From Candidatus Melainabacteria bacterium (lineage in GTDB: Bacteria > Cyanobacteriota > Vampirovibrionia > Vampirovibrionales > Vampirovibrionaceae): DNA of 61,913 nt. Made by a program: the position numbers and the translations under genes. The notes beneath the pieces are model-generated. The model was given only the letters and a program-made list of their open reading frames with translations, did no database searches and had not been told where the DNA came from. The DNA lies in the NCBI GenBank assembly GCA_902168245.1, contig CABHPA010000129.1:1-61913 (forward strand). The letters are read 5' to 3'. Below are positions 9,565 to 17,197 of the stretch, in pieces (position 1 is the first letter of the stretch; the number at the start of each line of letters is the position of its first letter).

Positions 9565-9695
9565 TTATATAAGGGATTGATCGATGGCCGCCAGCGTGTC
9601 CTCCGGAAGGGATGATCGCAAGCCCAACCCCACCCCTAAAACGGGGCAATGTTTGAACGGGCTGTTTGGGTGTTTTTCAAGTCGGGTTTTGGCAT
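9565..9695 (-). pseudogene. remnant of a DUF692 (BufB/HvfB-type MNIO) gene
   Basis: Directly downstream of the bufferin-like gene. ATG at 9695 with AGGAAAAA upstream opens a 19-codon frame that hits TAG at 9636. One frame over, the same stretch reads CPVLGVGLGLRSSLPEDTL and then AAIDQSLI up to TAA at 9565. The PxLGVGLGLR motif is what DUF692 proteins have at the very N-terminus, where the modifying enzymes of bufferin peptides begin; full-length members are about 280 residues. So the sequence shows a frameshift and then a stop after roughly 40 codons, with the rest of the gene missing. The family match is from memory of the motif and needs a profile search. Confidence 0.5.
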
Positions 9696-9736
9696 GGCGA
9701 TTTTTCCTTCCGGAGGCTGACGCGAACAGGTTCAGG

Positions 9737-10114
9737 CTATTTTTTTGAGCCGCATTTGGCGCTGGCGCATTTGCTATCGGCGTTTTTGTCCTGCTTGTGG
9801 CTGGCGCACTTGCTGGCCGCGCATTTATGCTCGGTCTGCTTGTCTTGCTTTTGGGTGGCGCATTTGCTGTCGGCCTGTTTTTTGTCGGCGGCGCACTTGT
9901 GTTCGGTTTGCTTTGAGCTGCCACAGGCACCCGCGCCGCATTTCGCGCTTGCGTCCTTGTCCGCCGCAATCAGGGTGTTGCCGGTCACTTCGCTCATTTG
10001 GAACAGCGCGTTGCCTGTTGGCTGGGTCTCGGCGAAGGCCAGCCCGTTGGATACGCTGAGGGCCAGTAGGACGGCGGGTAGCAGGCTGGCGTAGGTATTG
10101 GACGGCTTTTTCAT
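9737..10114 (-). CDS. bufferin/HvfA-like Cys-rich secreted peptide (RiPP precursor-like)
   Basis: A 125-residue exported protein. ATG 10114 follows AAGGAG by 8 nt. The signal peptide is residues 1-28 (cleavage after AFA). The mature part starts with NALFQMSEVTGNTLIAA and then KCGAGACG, matching the layout of bufferins (NPF-ltdLxxGYmvA, then EGKCGEGKCG). The tail is Lys/Cys/His repeats with eight Cys in all (59, 64, 74, 85, 98, 103, 116, 121) and duplicated KQTEHKCAA units. Known bufferins carry Cys-derived thiooxazole/oxazolone modifications made by DUF692 enzymes and sequester copper. Here the enzyme gene next door is only a remnant, so any modification would need a partner elsewhere. An unmodified metal-binding peptide is the alternative. 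Confidence 0.72.
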   Translation of the reverse strand: MKKPSNTYASLLPAVLLALSVSNGLAFAETQPTGNALFQMSEVTGNTLIAADKDASAKCGAGACGSSKQTEHKCAADKKQADSKCATQKQDKQTEHKCAASKCASHKQDKNADSKCASAKCGSKK

Positions 10115-10197
10115 AGGGTTAACTCCTTTATTGATTGATGACTAATGGACAGAATCGGGGCGAGCGGTCTTGCGGGCCGCTTGCTAATTGAAAGATT

Positions 10198-10203
10198 AAT
10201 GTA
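10198..10203 (-). promoter_or_regulatory. putative -10 element of the bufferin-like gene
   Basis: TACATT on the minus strand lies 16 nt downstream of ATGACA, which sits inside the palindrome at 10218-10237 and could be the -35. If so, the operator overlaps the promoter. Confidence 0.35.
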
Positions 10204-10217
10204 GCGCGGCAGAATAT

Positions 10218-10237
10218 GCTGTCATCTGGATGACAGC
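10218..10237. promoter_or_regulatory. CRP/FNR-type palindromic operator
   Basis: GCTGTCATC-TG-GATGACAGC has perfect 9-bp arms around a 2-nt centre and contains TGTCA-N6-TGACA, the spacing of CRP/FNR-family sites. It lies in the divergent gap between the bufferin-like gene and a CRP/FNR-type regulator, and overlaps the likely -35 of the former. Because both flanking genes point away from it, it is unlikely to be a terminator. Confidence 0.65.
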
Positions 10238-10307
10238 AAAAAAATGGCCGGGCTGCTAAATTTCAATAGACGGAAATGTGTCCTTTACAGCCGGGAGGCG
10301 TCTTGCT

Positions 10308-11090
10308 ATGGTGAATCCAGAACAGTTGTCGGAAGTGGTCTTTCAGTGCGCCATGCTCGATCATCAGGCATTATGGGAGCAGAAAAAATCCAGAATTATG
10401 GAGCAGCTTGCCCCGGATGAGGTGAAGCTATTGCTGGGGCATAGCCTGCGTTTGGTGAAACAGCGCGGGGAAACGCTTTACCTGGGGGATGACGATGTTG
10501 CGCGCATGTATATTCTGGATCGCGGTTATGTGCGTTTCTGCCGCATGAAGGAAGACGGCGGTCGCCTGATTACCGGCTTTTTGGGGCCAGCCGATATTTT
10601 TGGCCCCATTTTTACCGATGCGGCTGCCGGTTCCCCGCATGGGGCAAATGACGATTTTATTGAAGTGGTGCGGGAAGCCCGGTTAATCGCCGTTGAATCT
10701 TCCGTGTTCCGGGCGGTGCTGGAACGGCATCCCGCGTTTTTGCTGCGTATGGTGGAAATTCTGGAAGCTCGCAAAACGCGCCTGGAAAAACGGGTGCTGA
10801 GCCTGGTGGCAAAGGATGTGTACGCCCAGACCGCCGAAATTCTGCTGGAATTGAGCGGAAAATTCGGGGAGACCTGCGCCTGCGATCCGGCGCTGGCTTG
10901 CGATATTTCGCTGACCCATCAGGAAATTGCGGATCTGGTGGGTGTGGCCCGTCCCACGGTCAGTAAAGTTATCGGCGATATGCTGAAGGCCGATTTGCTC
11001 AGAAAGCACCGGCAGAATTTATGTCTGTACAACCGCCAAGGCATTGCAATACTGGCGGAGCAAGGCCAAAAGGGGCTTCACTCCCAGTAA
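10308..11090 (+). CDS. CRP/FNR-family transcription regulator
   Basis: A 260-residue regulator. ATG 10308 follows GGGAGG. The N-terminal cyclic-nucleotide-binding-type beta-roll (about residues 35-145) includes GETLYLGDDDVARMYIL and FLGPADIFGPIF. It lacks the Arg-containing cAMP pocket signature I would expect of true CRP, and the FNR N-terminal Cys cluster. A long dimer helix follows, then a Crp-type HTH (about 195-240) with LTHQEIADLVGVARPTVSKVI. Just before the HTH is an unusual Cys cluster, CACDPALAC, which might sense metal or redox state. It is divergent from the bufferin-like gene and likely controls it through the palindrome in between. The effector is unknown. Confidence 0.85.
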   Translation: MVNPEQLSEVVFQCAMLDHQALWEQKKSRIMEQLAPDEVKLLLGHSLRLVKQRGETLYLGDDDVARMYILDRGYVRFCRMKEDGGRLITGFLGPADIFGPIFTDAAAGSPHGANDDFIEVVREARLIAVESSVFRAVLERHPAFLLRMVEILEARKTRLEKRVLSLVAKDVYAQTAEILLELSGKFGETCACDPALACDISLTHQEIADLVGVARPTVSKVIGDMLKADLLRKHRQNLCLYNRQGIAILAEQGQKGLHSQ

Positions 11091-11095
11091 TTCTC

Positions 11096-11983
11096 TTATA
11101 AGGCGTTGCCTTGCGAACAGAAAGCGGGATCCGCAATCCAGCCTTCCTGGGCGGCATCGGTTGCGGGGATGCCGTAGCCCTGCTCTTTTTTGCTAAAGGC
11201 CCATGCGGCCTGAATGGCGCAGAGTACCGCATCCAGTTTGTCGCCGCTGGCGTCTGCAATCCATTCATCCTGCTCCGCAGCAGCTTGCACCTTGAGCCCG
11301 AATTCAAGCGCCAACTGTTCGGAGGTGATTCCCACTACGATGGCTTGCCTTGCCTGCCGTTGCGCCGCCTGCTTGGCTGGGGTTAACCGCTTGGGCTGAT
11401 CCGATTTGTAGCCCTGCTTGCCAGCAAAACGGTGGGCCAACCGGGCGGGGTAGCCTTCCACCGCCACTTTTTGCGGGCTACGCCACACAAACGGCAAAAC
11501 GCTCACATCTGAATTCAGCAGCCGTCTGGCCCCTTCAAAAAACATTTTGCCCACCGGGATATAATCCACCATCATAGGGCTGCATGCTCCGGCCAGTGTA
11601 TCGATGCGCCGTAAATAATATTTATCCCCCGCCGAACGGCCGGTTCGGTAGTCGTGAATACAGTTCGCAAAATCCGCCCTGGTCGCGAATAATTCCGAAA
11701 TTCTCTGTACGTACTTTTCCCACTCCGGCGACCAGTTCATCTCCTTCAACCACTTGGCGGGCAGGGAAAACGGGAAGTCCATGGCCGCCATCCAAGGGCC
11801 GGGCTGATTCAGAAGCGCCTCAAATTCCGCAAAATCCCTTAGTAAATGCAACGCATCCACCGCGAGCAAACCATCCGTTAACCGGCATTCGGCGCAGGTA
11901 ATCGGTTTCTTTTTGCCGGGCGCGCAGGTGAAGTCAATGCCATAGAGTTTCAAGCGAAGGGTTTCCTGTTCTGTAAATTGCAT
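11096..11983 (-). CDS. DUF429 family protein (RNase H-like fold)
   Basis: A 295-residue cytoplasmic protein. ATG 11983 gives MQFTEQETLRLKLYGIDFTC. Features of DUF429 are the early YGIDFTCAPGKKKPIT segment, AAMDFPFSLP near residue 85, the VEGYPARLAHRF segment and the C-terminal DKLDAVLCAIQAAWA, in which acidic residues are placed as in RNase H-like nucleases. The activity of this family is not established. The stop codon lies 5 bp from the convergent regulator gene. The start is 82 bp from tex in the opposite direction, so the two share a divergent promoter region. Confidence 0.75.
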   Translation of the reverse strand: MQFTEQETLRLKLYGIDFTCAPGKKKPITCAECRLTDGLLAVDALHLLRDFAEFEALLNQPGPWMAAMDFPFSLPAKWLKEMNWSPEWEKYVQRISELFATRADFANCIHDYRTGRSAGDKYYLRRIDTLAGACSPMMVDYIPVGKMFFEGARRLLNSDVSVLPFVWRSPQKVAVEGYPARLAHRFAGKQGYKSDQPKRLTPAKQAAQRQARQAIVVGITSEQLALEFGLKVQAAAEQDEWIADASGDKLDAVLCAIQAAWAFSKKEQGYGIPATDAAQEGWIADPAFCSQGNAL

Positions 11984-12065
11984 TGCGCTGGGACGTTTGA
12001 AGATTGCGCCGGCTGGGCTATGATCTACCCTAGAATAAAGAAAAAACAGAGAGAGCGCTTTTTCT

Positions 12066-14255
12066 ATGAGTACCACGACCAGCCACGCCATTTCCAGCCA
12101 GATTGCACGGGAACTGCAAGTCCGCGATGGGCAGGTGCAAGCCACGCTCAAGCTATTGGACGAAGGGGCCACCGTGCCGTTTATCGCCCGTTACCGCAAG
12201 GAAGCGACCGGCGGGCTGGACGATACCCAGTTGCGCACCCTGGAAGAGCGCCTGCATTATCTGCGGGATCTCGAAAAGCGCCGGGAAACGATTCTGGAGA
12301 GCATTGCGGAGCAGGGCAAGCTGACGGACGCCATTCGGGCGACAATTTTGGAAGCGGACACCAAGGCCCGGCTGGAAGATTTGTACCTGCCGTTCAAGCC
12401 TAAACGCCGAACCAAGGCGCAAATCGCGCGGGAGGCGGGGCTGGAGCCACTGGCCAAAAGCCTGCTGAAGCAGCCGGGGCAACAACCGGAACAAGCGGCC
12501 AGGGCGTATGTGAACCCGGAAAAAAGCGTGGCCGATGTGGCCGCTGCGCTGGAGGGCGCCAGCCAGATCCTGATCGAGGAATTTTCCGAAGAGCCGGAAC
12601 TGATTGGGCAACTGCGCCAGTTTTTGTGGAATACCGGCGTGGTGATTTCCACCGTGATCAAGGGCAAAAAGGAGGAAGGCGCCAAGTTTTCCGACTATTT
12701 TGATTATGACGAGAAGATTCGACAAATTCCGTCCCATCGGGCGTTGGCCCTGTTTCGGGGCAAGAATGAAGGCGTTTTGCGCGTCGGCTTGAAGCTGGCG
12801 TTTGAGAAAGAGGAGCAGGCGCAGGCTACCCTGAATGTGGAAGGGCGAATCGCGCGGCATTTTCAGCTTCGCCCCCAGAACCGCCCGGCGGATGACTGGG
12901 TGTTTCATTGCGTCAGCCAGGCGTGGGCCGCTAAGATTTTGCCCCACCTGGAAACCGAGCTGATGGCCCAGCTTCGCGAGCAGGCGGAGGAAGAGGCCAT
13001 TCGGGTGTTTGCCCGTAACTTGCGGGATTTACTGCTGGCTGCCCCGGCTGGGCCACGGGTTACGCTGGGGCTGGATCCGGGCTTGCGTACCGGTGTAAAA
13101 ACCGTGGTGGTGAACCGAACCGGAAAAGTGCTGGAAACTACCGTCATTTATCCTCACGTGCCACAGAACGAATGGGATAAAAGCATCGCCAGGCTGGCGG
13201 ATCTGATCCGCAAGCATCAGGTGGATCTGGTGAGCATTGGTAATGGCACCGGCTCGCGTGAAACGGATAAACTGGTGCAGGATTTAATCAAGCGCCATCC
13301 TGACCTGAAGATTAATAAAGTCACTGTTTCGGAAGCGGGTGCATCGGTTTATTCGGCTTCGGAACTGGCCGCCAAGGAACTGCCGGAACTGGATGTTTCG
13401 CTGCGGGGCGCGGTGTCCATCGCCCGCCGCTTGCAAGACCCGCTGGCCGAGCTGGTGAAGATTGAACCCAAGGCCATTGGGGTGGGCCAGTACCAGCACG
13501 ATGTGAACCAGGGCAAGCTGGAGCGCATGCTGGATGCCGTGGTGCAGGATTGCGTCAATGCGGTGGGTGTGGATGTGAATACGGCCTCTCCCGCATTGCT
13601 GGCGTATGTGGCGGGTTTGTCGCAATCGCTGGCCAAGAGCATTGTGGAAACACGGGACAAGAACGGCCCGTTTTCGGATCGCGACGCCCTGAAAAAAATT
13701 CCCCGCCTGGGGCCGAAAGCCTTTGAGCAAGCCGCCGGTTTCTTGCGGGTTATGAACGGCGCCAACCCGCTGGACGCTTCAGCGGTTCACCCGGAAGCGT
13801 ACCCGGTGGTGAAGAAAATTCTGGCTGTCAGCAAGCGGGATATTCAATCCGTCATTGGCGATAAAGCCTTGTTGAAATCCCTGAATCCGCAGGATTTTAC
13901 CGATGATAAATTTGGCTTGCCTACCGTGCGGGATATTATTGCCGAACTGGAAAAGCCGGGCCGCGATCCTCGCCCGGAATTCAAAACCGCCACTTTTCAG
14001 GAAGGCGTGGAGGAATTAAAAGACCTGAAGCCCGGCATGTTGCTGGAAGGCGTCGTGACCAACGTGACCAATTTCGGCGCGTTTGTGGATGTGGGCGTAC
14101 ACCAGGACGGGCTGGTGCATATTTCCATGATGGCCGATCAGTTCGTGAAAGATCCGCACAGCGTGGTGAAAACCGGCGATGTGGTGAAAGTGAAAGTGCT
14201 GGAAGTGGATATTTCCCGCAAGCGAATATCCCTAACCATGCGTCTGTCCGGTTAA
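12066..14255 (+). CDS. tex: Tex transcription accessory protein
   Basis: A 729-residue RNA-binding protein of the Tex/Spt6-core family, close to full family length. In order: the Tex N-terminal helical region ([17 protein letters not shown] near residue 37), the YqgF/RNase H-like domain (about 330-450, [12 protein letters not shown]), helix-hairpin-helix repeats (about 505-585, [16 protein letters not shown] and [17 protein letters not shown]) and a C-terminal S1 domain (about 645-718, [26 protein letters not shown]). It acts with RNA polymerase and nucleic acids in the cytoplasm. The ATG lacks a strong ribosome site, but the N-terminus matches the family. Monocistronic; faces a convergent propeller gene. 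Confidence 0.97.
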   Translation: MSTTTSHAISSQIARELQVRDGQVQATLKLLDEGATVPFIARYRKEATGGLDDTQLRTLEERLHYLRDLEKRRETILESIAEQGKLTDAIRATILEADTKARLEDLYLPFKPKRRTKAQIAREAGLEPLAKSLLKQPGQQPEQAARAYVNPEKSVADVAAALEGASQILIEEFSEEPELIGQLRQFLWNTGVVISTVIKGKKEEGAKFSDYFDYDEKIRQIPSHRALALFRGKNEGVLRVGLKLAFEKEEQAQATLNVEGRIARHFQLRPQNRPADDWVFHCVSQAWAAKILPHLETELMAQLREQAEEEAIRVFARNLRDLLLAAPAGPRVTLGLDPGLRTGVKTVVVNRTGKVLETTVIYPHVPQNEWDKSIARLADLIRKHQVDLVSIGNGTGSRETDKLVQDLIKRHPDLKINKVTVSEAGASVYSASELAAKELPELDVSLRGAVSIARRLQDPLAELVKIEPKAIGVGQYQHDVNQGKLERMLDAVVQDCVNAVGVDVNTASPALLAYVAGLSQSLAKSIVETRDKNGPFSDRDALKKIPRLGPKAFEQAAGFLRVMNGANPLDASAVHPEAYPVVKKILAVSKRDIQSVIGDKALLKSLNPQDFTDDKFGLPTVRDIIAELEKPGRDPRPEFKTATFQEGVEELKDLKPGMLLEGVVTNVTNFGAFVDVGVHQDGLVHISMMADQFVKDPHSVVKTGDVVKVKVLEVDISRKRISLTMRLSG

Positions 14256-14278
14256 TAGCTTGCAAGTGGCATCAAATG

Positions 14279-15373
14279 CTAGGGGTGGGCTGCAAGCTTG
14301 GATGTATCCCAATTTAACCGGCCTGCGAATCCGCCGTGCAGACTGCCCAGGTACAGTTGGGAGCCAATTTTTCGCGCGGAGCTGATGGCGAAAATCTCGC
14401 CGCCCGGATCTTGCAGGCTATCCACAATTTGCCCATTGGGGTTCAACACCAGCACCATGCCGTAATGTTTGGGCTGCGGCCACATAAAGCGGGGCAGTTT
14501 GGCCATTTGACTTTTAATGAACGGGTAATGGTGCAGCGTATCGATGGCCGGGTTTCGCACGGTGTACATGGCCGCCAGGTAGTTGCCGGTTTTGGAATCC
14601 TGCGATAACCCATCGGGGAAGCCCGGCAGGTTTTCGGCGAAAATGTCAGCTTGCCCGGCTTTTGGGCCTTTCAGCCAGTAGCGCCGAATCTGGTAGCGGT
14701 AGGTTTCGTTGACTAGCAGGAAATCTTTTTTAGGGCTGAGCGCAACGCCGTTGGCGTAATACAGGCCGCTGAGCAGGCGGGTGAGCTTGCCGGTTTTCAA
14801 GTGGTACGCCCACAGGTTGCCGTGTGGCTTGGCTTCCAGTAAGTCGTACAGGTATTTCCAGGTTTCCCCGTAGTAGCGATCGCTGGATTCTGAGAAATAA
14901 AGCGTCTGCCCGTCCGAATCCGTTGCAATCGCGTTGGCGTAATGGATACCCGGCGTTTCCAGGTGTGTGGTCTGGCCGTTTTCAATATTGACCGTAAACA
15001 GCCCCAGCGGCTGATTGGCAACGGCCAGCGTTTGCGAATTCAGCCAGGCCAGCCCCAGGTTTTGCCCGCCCGTGTGGGCCAGCGTTTCAATGGCGGACTT
15101 CGGTTTTGCATCCTGTGAAAGGCGCAAAACCTTGTCATGATCCGTAACGTAGAGTCTGCCCTTTTCATCTGCCAGGACGTCCTCGGCGGCTTGAAGCTGC
15201 CCTAACCCAAGGCGTTCTGCGGAGGCCAGCGCATGGTTCGGTTGTAATATGCCGTTCATTGGCGGAGCTTTGGGAGGCGCCCATCCTTCCGGCAGAATGG
15301 GGGAGGGCCAGCACAAAAACGCCAGCAACGCGCCCAGGCCAAGTGTACTCAGTAATTTAATTTTGAAAGTCAT
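14279..15373 (-). CDS. strictosidine-synthase/SMP-30-like beta-propeller, membrane-anchored
   Basis: A 364-residue protein with an N-terminal signal anchor (residues 5-24) and a six-bladed propeller typical of the adipocyte plasma membrane-associated protein/strictosidine synthase group: AAEDVLADEKGRLYVTDH, YANAIATDSDGQTLYFSESSDRY, YANGVALSPKKDFLLVNE and LPGFPDGLSQ. Such proteins are calcium-dependent lactonases or esterases, or have no known activity; the substrate cannot be told here. It is the last gene of a minus-strand operon, starting 4 bp after the dehydrogenase stop codon, so it is translated with it. Confidence 0.8.
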   Translation of the reverse strand: MTFKIKLLSTLGLGALLAFLCWPSPILPEGWAPPKAPPMNGILQPNHALASAERLGLGQLQAAEDVLADEKGRLYVTDHDKVLRLSQDAKPKSAIETLAHTGGQNLGLAWLNSQTLAVANQPLGLFTVNIENGQTTHLETPGIHYANAIATDSDGQTLYFSESSDRYYGETWKYLYDLLEAKPHGNLWAYHLKTGKLTRLLSGLYYANGVALSPKKDFLLVNETYRYQIRRYWLKGPKAGQADIFAENLPGFPDGLSQDSKTGNYLAAMYTVRNPAIDTLHHYPFIKSQMAKLPRFMWPQPKHYGMVLVLNPNGQIVDSLQDPGGEIFAISSARKIGSQLYLGSLHGGFAGRLNWDTSKLAAHP

Positions 15374-15377
15374 GCGT

Positions 15378-16283
15378 TTACACCGTCACTTTTTGTAAAT
15401 CAGGGTTACGGGATTTGAAGGTTAATTCGGAAATGCCGGATTTATCCAGCTCGCCCAAGCCTTTACGCACCATTTCCTCGTACTGGTTTTTAGTGGCGCT
15501 GGCCAACGCCATGGGAAGCCCCTGCTCCCGTCCGATTTGCAGGGCGATGCCGCTGTCTTTTGCGGCATGGGCGGCGGAAAAATAGGTGGCGTGATCCCGG
15601 TTTTGCATGTCTTCCCCGTCCGTTTCCAGCACACGGGAATTGGCCCCGGTTTGGGAAAAAACGTTGCGCACCAAATCCAGATCCAGCCCCAGCGCGTCGG
15701 CCAGTCCCAAGCCCTCCGCCAGGGCGGCGGTGTTGATGTTCATCACCATGTTGATCAATGCCTTGAGTTGCGCCGCCGTGCCGGGTTTCCCGGTATACAC
15801 AATGGCGGTTGAGAGATGATTCAGCAGGGGGCGGGCCGCTTCAAACACCGCTTGATCGCCCGCGCACATCAGGTATAACGTGCCTTCCCGCGCCTGGGTA
15901 ATGCTGGAGGCCATGGGCGTTTCCAGCATACCAGCCCCGGCATCGGCGGCCTTTCCGTAGAGTTCTACATGCACCGCAGGCGTAATAGTGGCGCAATTAA
16001 TAAACAGTTTGCCCTGTGCGCCCATCAGCAGGTTATCGGCGTCGTTCAGGTAAATGGAACGCATCGCGGCGTCATCGCTCACCACGGTAAAAATCACGTC
16101 CGAAAGTTGAGTCACTTGGGCAAGCGACTGGCAGGCCGTTCCGTTTAATTCTTTCGCCACTGCTTCGGCGATTGGCTGGTTGAGGTCGTAGATTGCCGTA
16201 ATGTCGTAACCGTCATCCTTGAGCCGACGGGCCATGTTGGCCCCCATCCTGCCGACGCCGACAAAGCCGATTTTTTGGGCCAT
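15378..16283 (-). CDS. 3-hydroxyisobutyrate dehydrogenase-like NAD(P) oxidoreductase
   Basis: A 301-residue enzyme. ATG 16283 follows AAGGAGAAAG. The N-terminal Rossmann motif is GFVGVGRMGANMAR; the substrate-binding and catalytic segments follow (SSITQAREGTLYLMCAG, and GTAAQLKALINMVM with the conserved Lys). This family oxidises beta-hydroxyacids such as 3-hydroxyisobutyrate, tartronate semialdehyde or succinic-semialdehyde relatives; specificity is not readable. It lies 26 bp after the XRE-MBL gene and 4 bp before the propeller gene, so all three are probably one operon for processing a hydroxyacid, lactone or thioester. Confidence 0.85.
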   Translation of the reverse strand: MAQKIGFVGVGRMGANMARRLKDDGYDITAIYDLNQPIAEAVAKELNGTACQSLAQVTQLSDVIFTVVSDDAAMRSIYLNDADNLLMGAQGKLFINCATITPAVHVELYGKAADAGAGMLETPMASSITQAREGTLYLMCAGDQAVFEAARPLLNHLSTAIVYTGKPGTAAQLKALINMVMNINTAALAEGLGLADALGLDLDLVRNVFSQTGANSRVLETDGEDMQNRDHATYFSAAHAAKDSGIALQIGREQGLPMALASATKNQYEEMVRKGLGELDKSGISELTFKSRNPDLQKVTV

Positions 16284-16309
16284 GACGCTCTTTCTCCTTA
16301 CCAATTCAT

Positions 16310-17149
16310 TCAAATCATTTTCAATTCGGGGAAAAAAGGGTTGTGCGCCCTTTCTTCCCCCACCGTGGAAAGCGGGCCGTGACCGGGGCAAATCACGGTT
16401 TCTTCCGGCAGCGCCAGAATTTTTTCCCGGTTGTTGCGCAAGGCTTCCTGGTAGGCATAGGCCGCGCCACCCATGGAGCCTGCAAACAGGGCGTCTCCCA
16501 CGATTACCAACGGCTTTTGCAAGCCTTGTATAAAATAGCTCAACCCGCCTGGCGTATGCCCGGATGTGCCCAGCACCCGAATTCGCAAGTTTCCCAGCGC
16601 AAAGCCGTCCTGATGCACCAGCGGTTTCAGTCCCAGCGGGTTTTCTGCAGCGGAGCCGTAACTGTCGGCCTGGGTTTGCCGTTGCAGGGTTTCCAGGTCG
16701 GCCAGATGATCCATGTGGGTATGGGTAATAAAAATCTTTTTCAGGTTCAGGCCTTGCTGTTGCAAATAATCCAGCATGGGTTGGCAGGTGGCCCCGGTAT
16801 CGAAAGACACAGCTTCTTTCGTTTGCGGATCCCACACCAGGTAGGCGTTGACGGTCATATCCCCATACCACGTGGTGAACATGGCCAGACCGGCCATGTT
16901 TCCCACAGGGGCGGGCTGCCACGCGCCCTCGGCTAAATCAATCAGGGAGGGGGCATGCAGGTTTAGCACAAAGGCCAGTTTCTCTAATACGTCCTGCGCC
17001 GGTTCGCCATTTTGCACGGACTGAATGGCCTGTACCGAAAGCCCGCTGCGTTCGGCCAAATCTTCCAGGCTGAGGCGTAGACCCTTGCGCGCCTTGTTCA
17101 GCACATCGGTATACGCGTCTTCCAGGGCAATTTTTTCGGTGATTGGCAT
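16310..17149 (-). CDS. XRE helix-turn-helix fused to metallo-beta-lactamase hydrolase
   Basis: A 279-residue protein. ATG 17149 gives MPITEKIALEDAYTDVLNKA. Residues 12-75 are an XRE/Cro-type HTH (KGLRLSLEDLAERSGLSVQAIQSVQNG). Residues 90-275 are a glyoxalase-II-like MBL fold with the metal motif THTHMDHLAD, later ligands in SGHTPGG, GDALF and CPGHGP. The MBL part should hydrolyse a thioester, lactone or similar. The HTH suggests the protein also binds DNA and may couple enzyme state to control of its own operon. The same chain holding both domains is uncommon; it is not a frameshift artefact, since both lie in one open frame with a single start. Confidence 0.85.
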   Translation of the reverse strand: MPITEKIALEDAYTDVLNKARKGLRLSLEDLAERSGLSVQAIQSVQNGEPAQDVLEKLAFVLNLHAPSLIDLAEGAWQPAPVGNMAGLAMFTTWYGDMTVNAYLVWDPQTKEAVSFDTGATCQPMLDYLQQQGLNLKKIFITHTHMDHLADLETLQRQTQADSYGSAAENPLGLKPLVHQDGFALGNLRIRVLGTSGHTPGGLSYFIQGLQKPLVIVGDALFAGSMGGAAYAYQEALRNNREKILALPEETVICPGHGPLSTVGEERAHNPFFPELKMI

Positions 17150-17197
17150 CCGGCGCTCCCCATCCAATTGGCAACAGGTTTGTTCCGTATTCTACTA

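Noticed and set aside
9458-9649. 63-codon frame (MPRFRGGVGLAII...)
   Set aside because: It is another frame of the same DUF692-like remnant and runs on into the kinase leader; not an independent gene.
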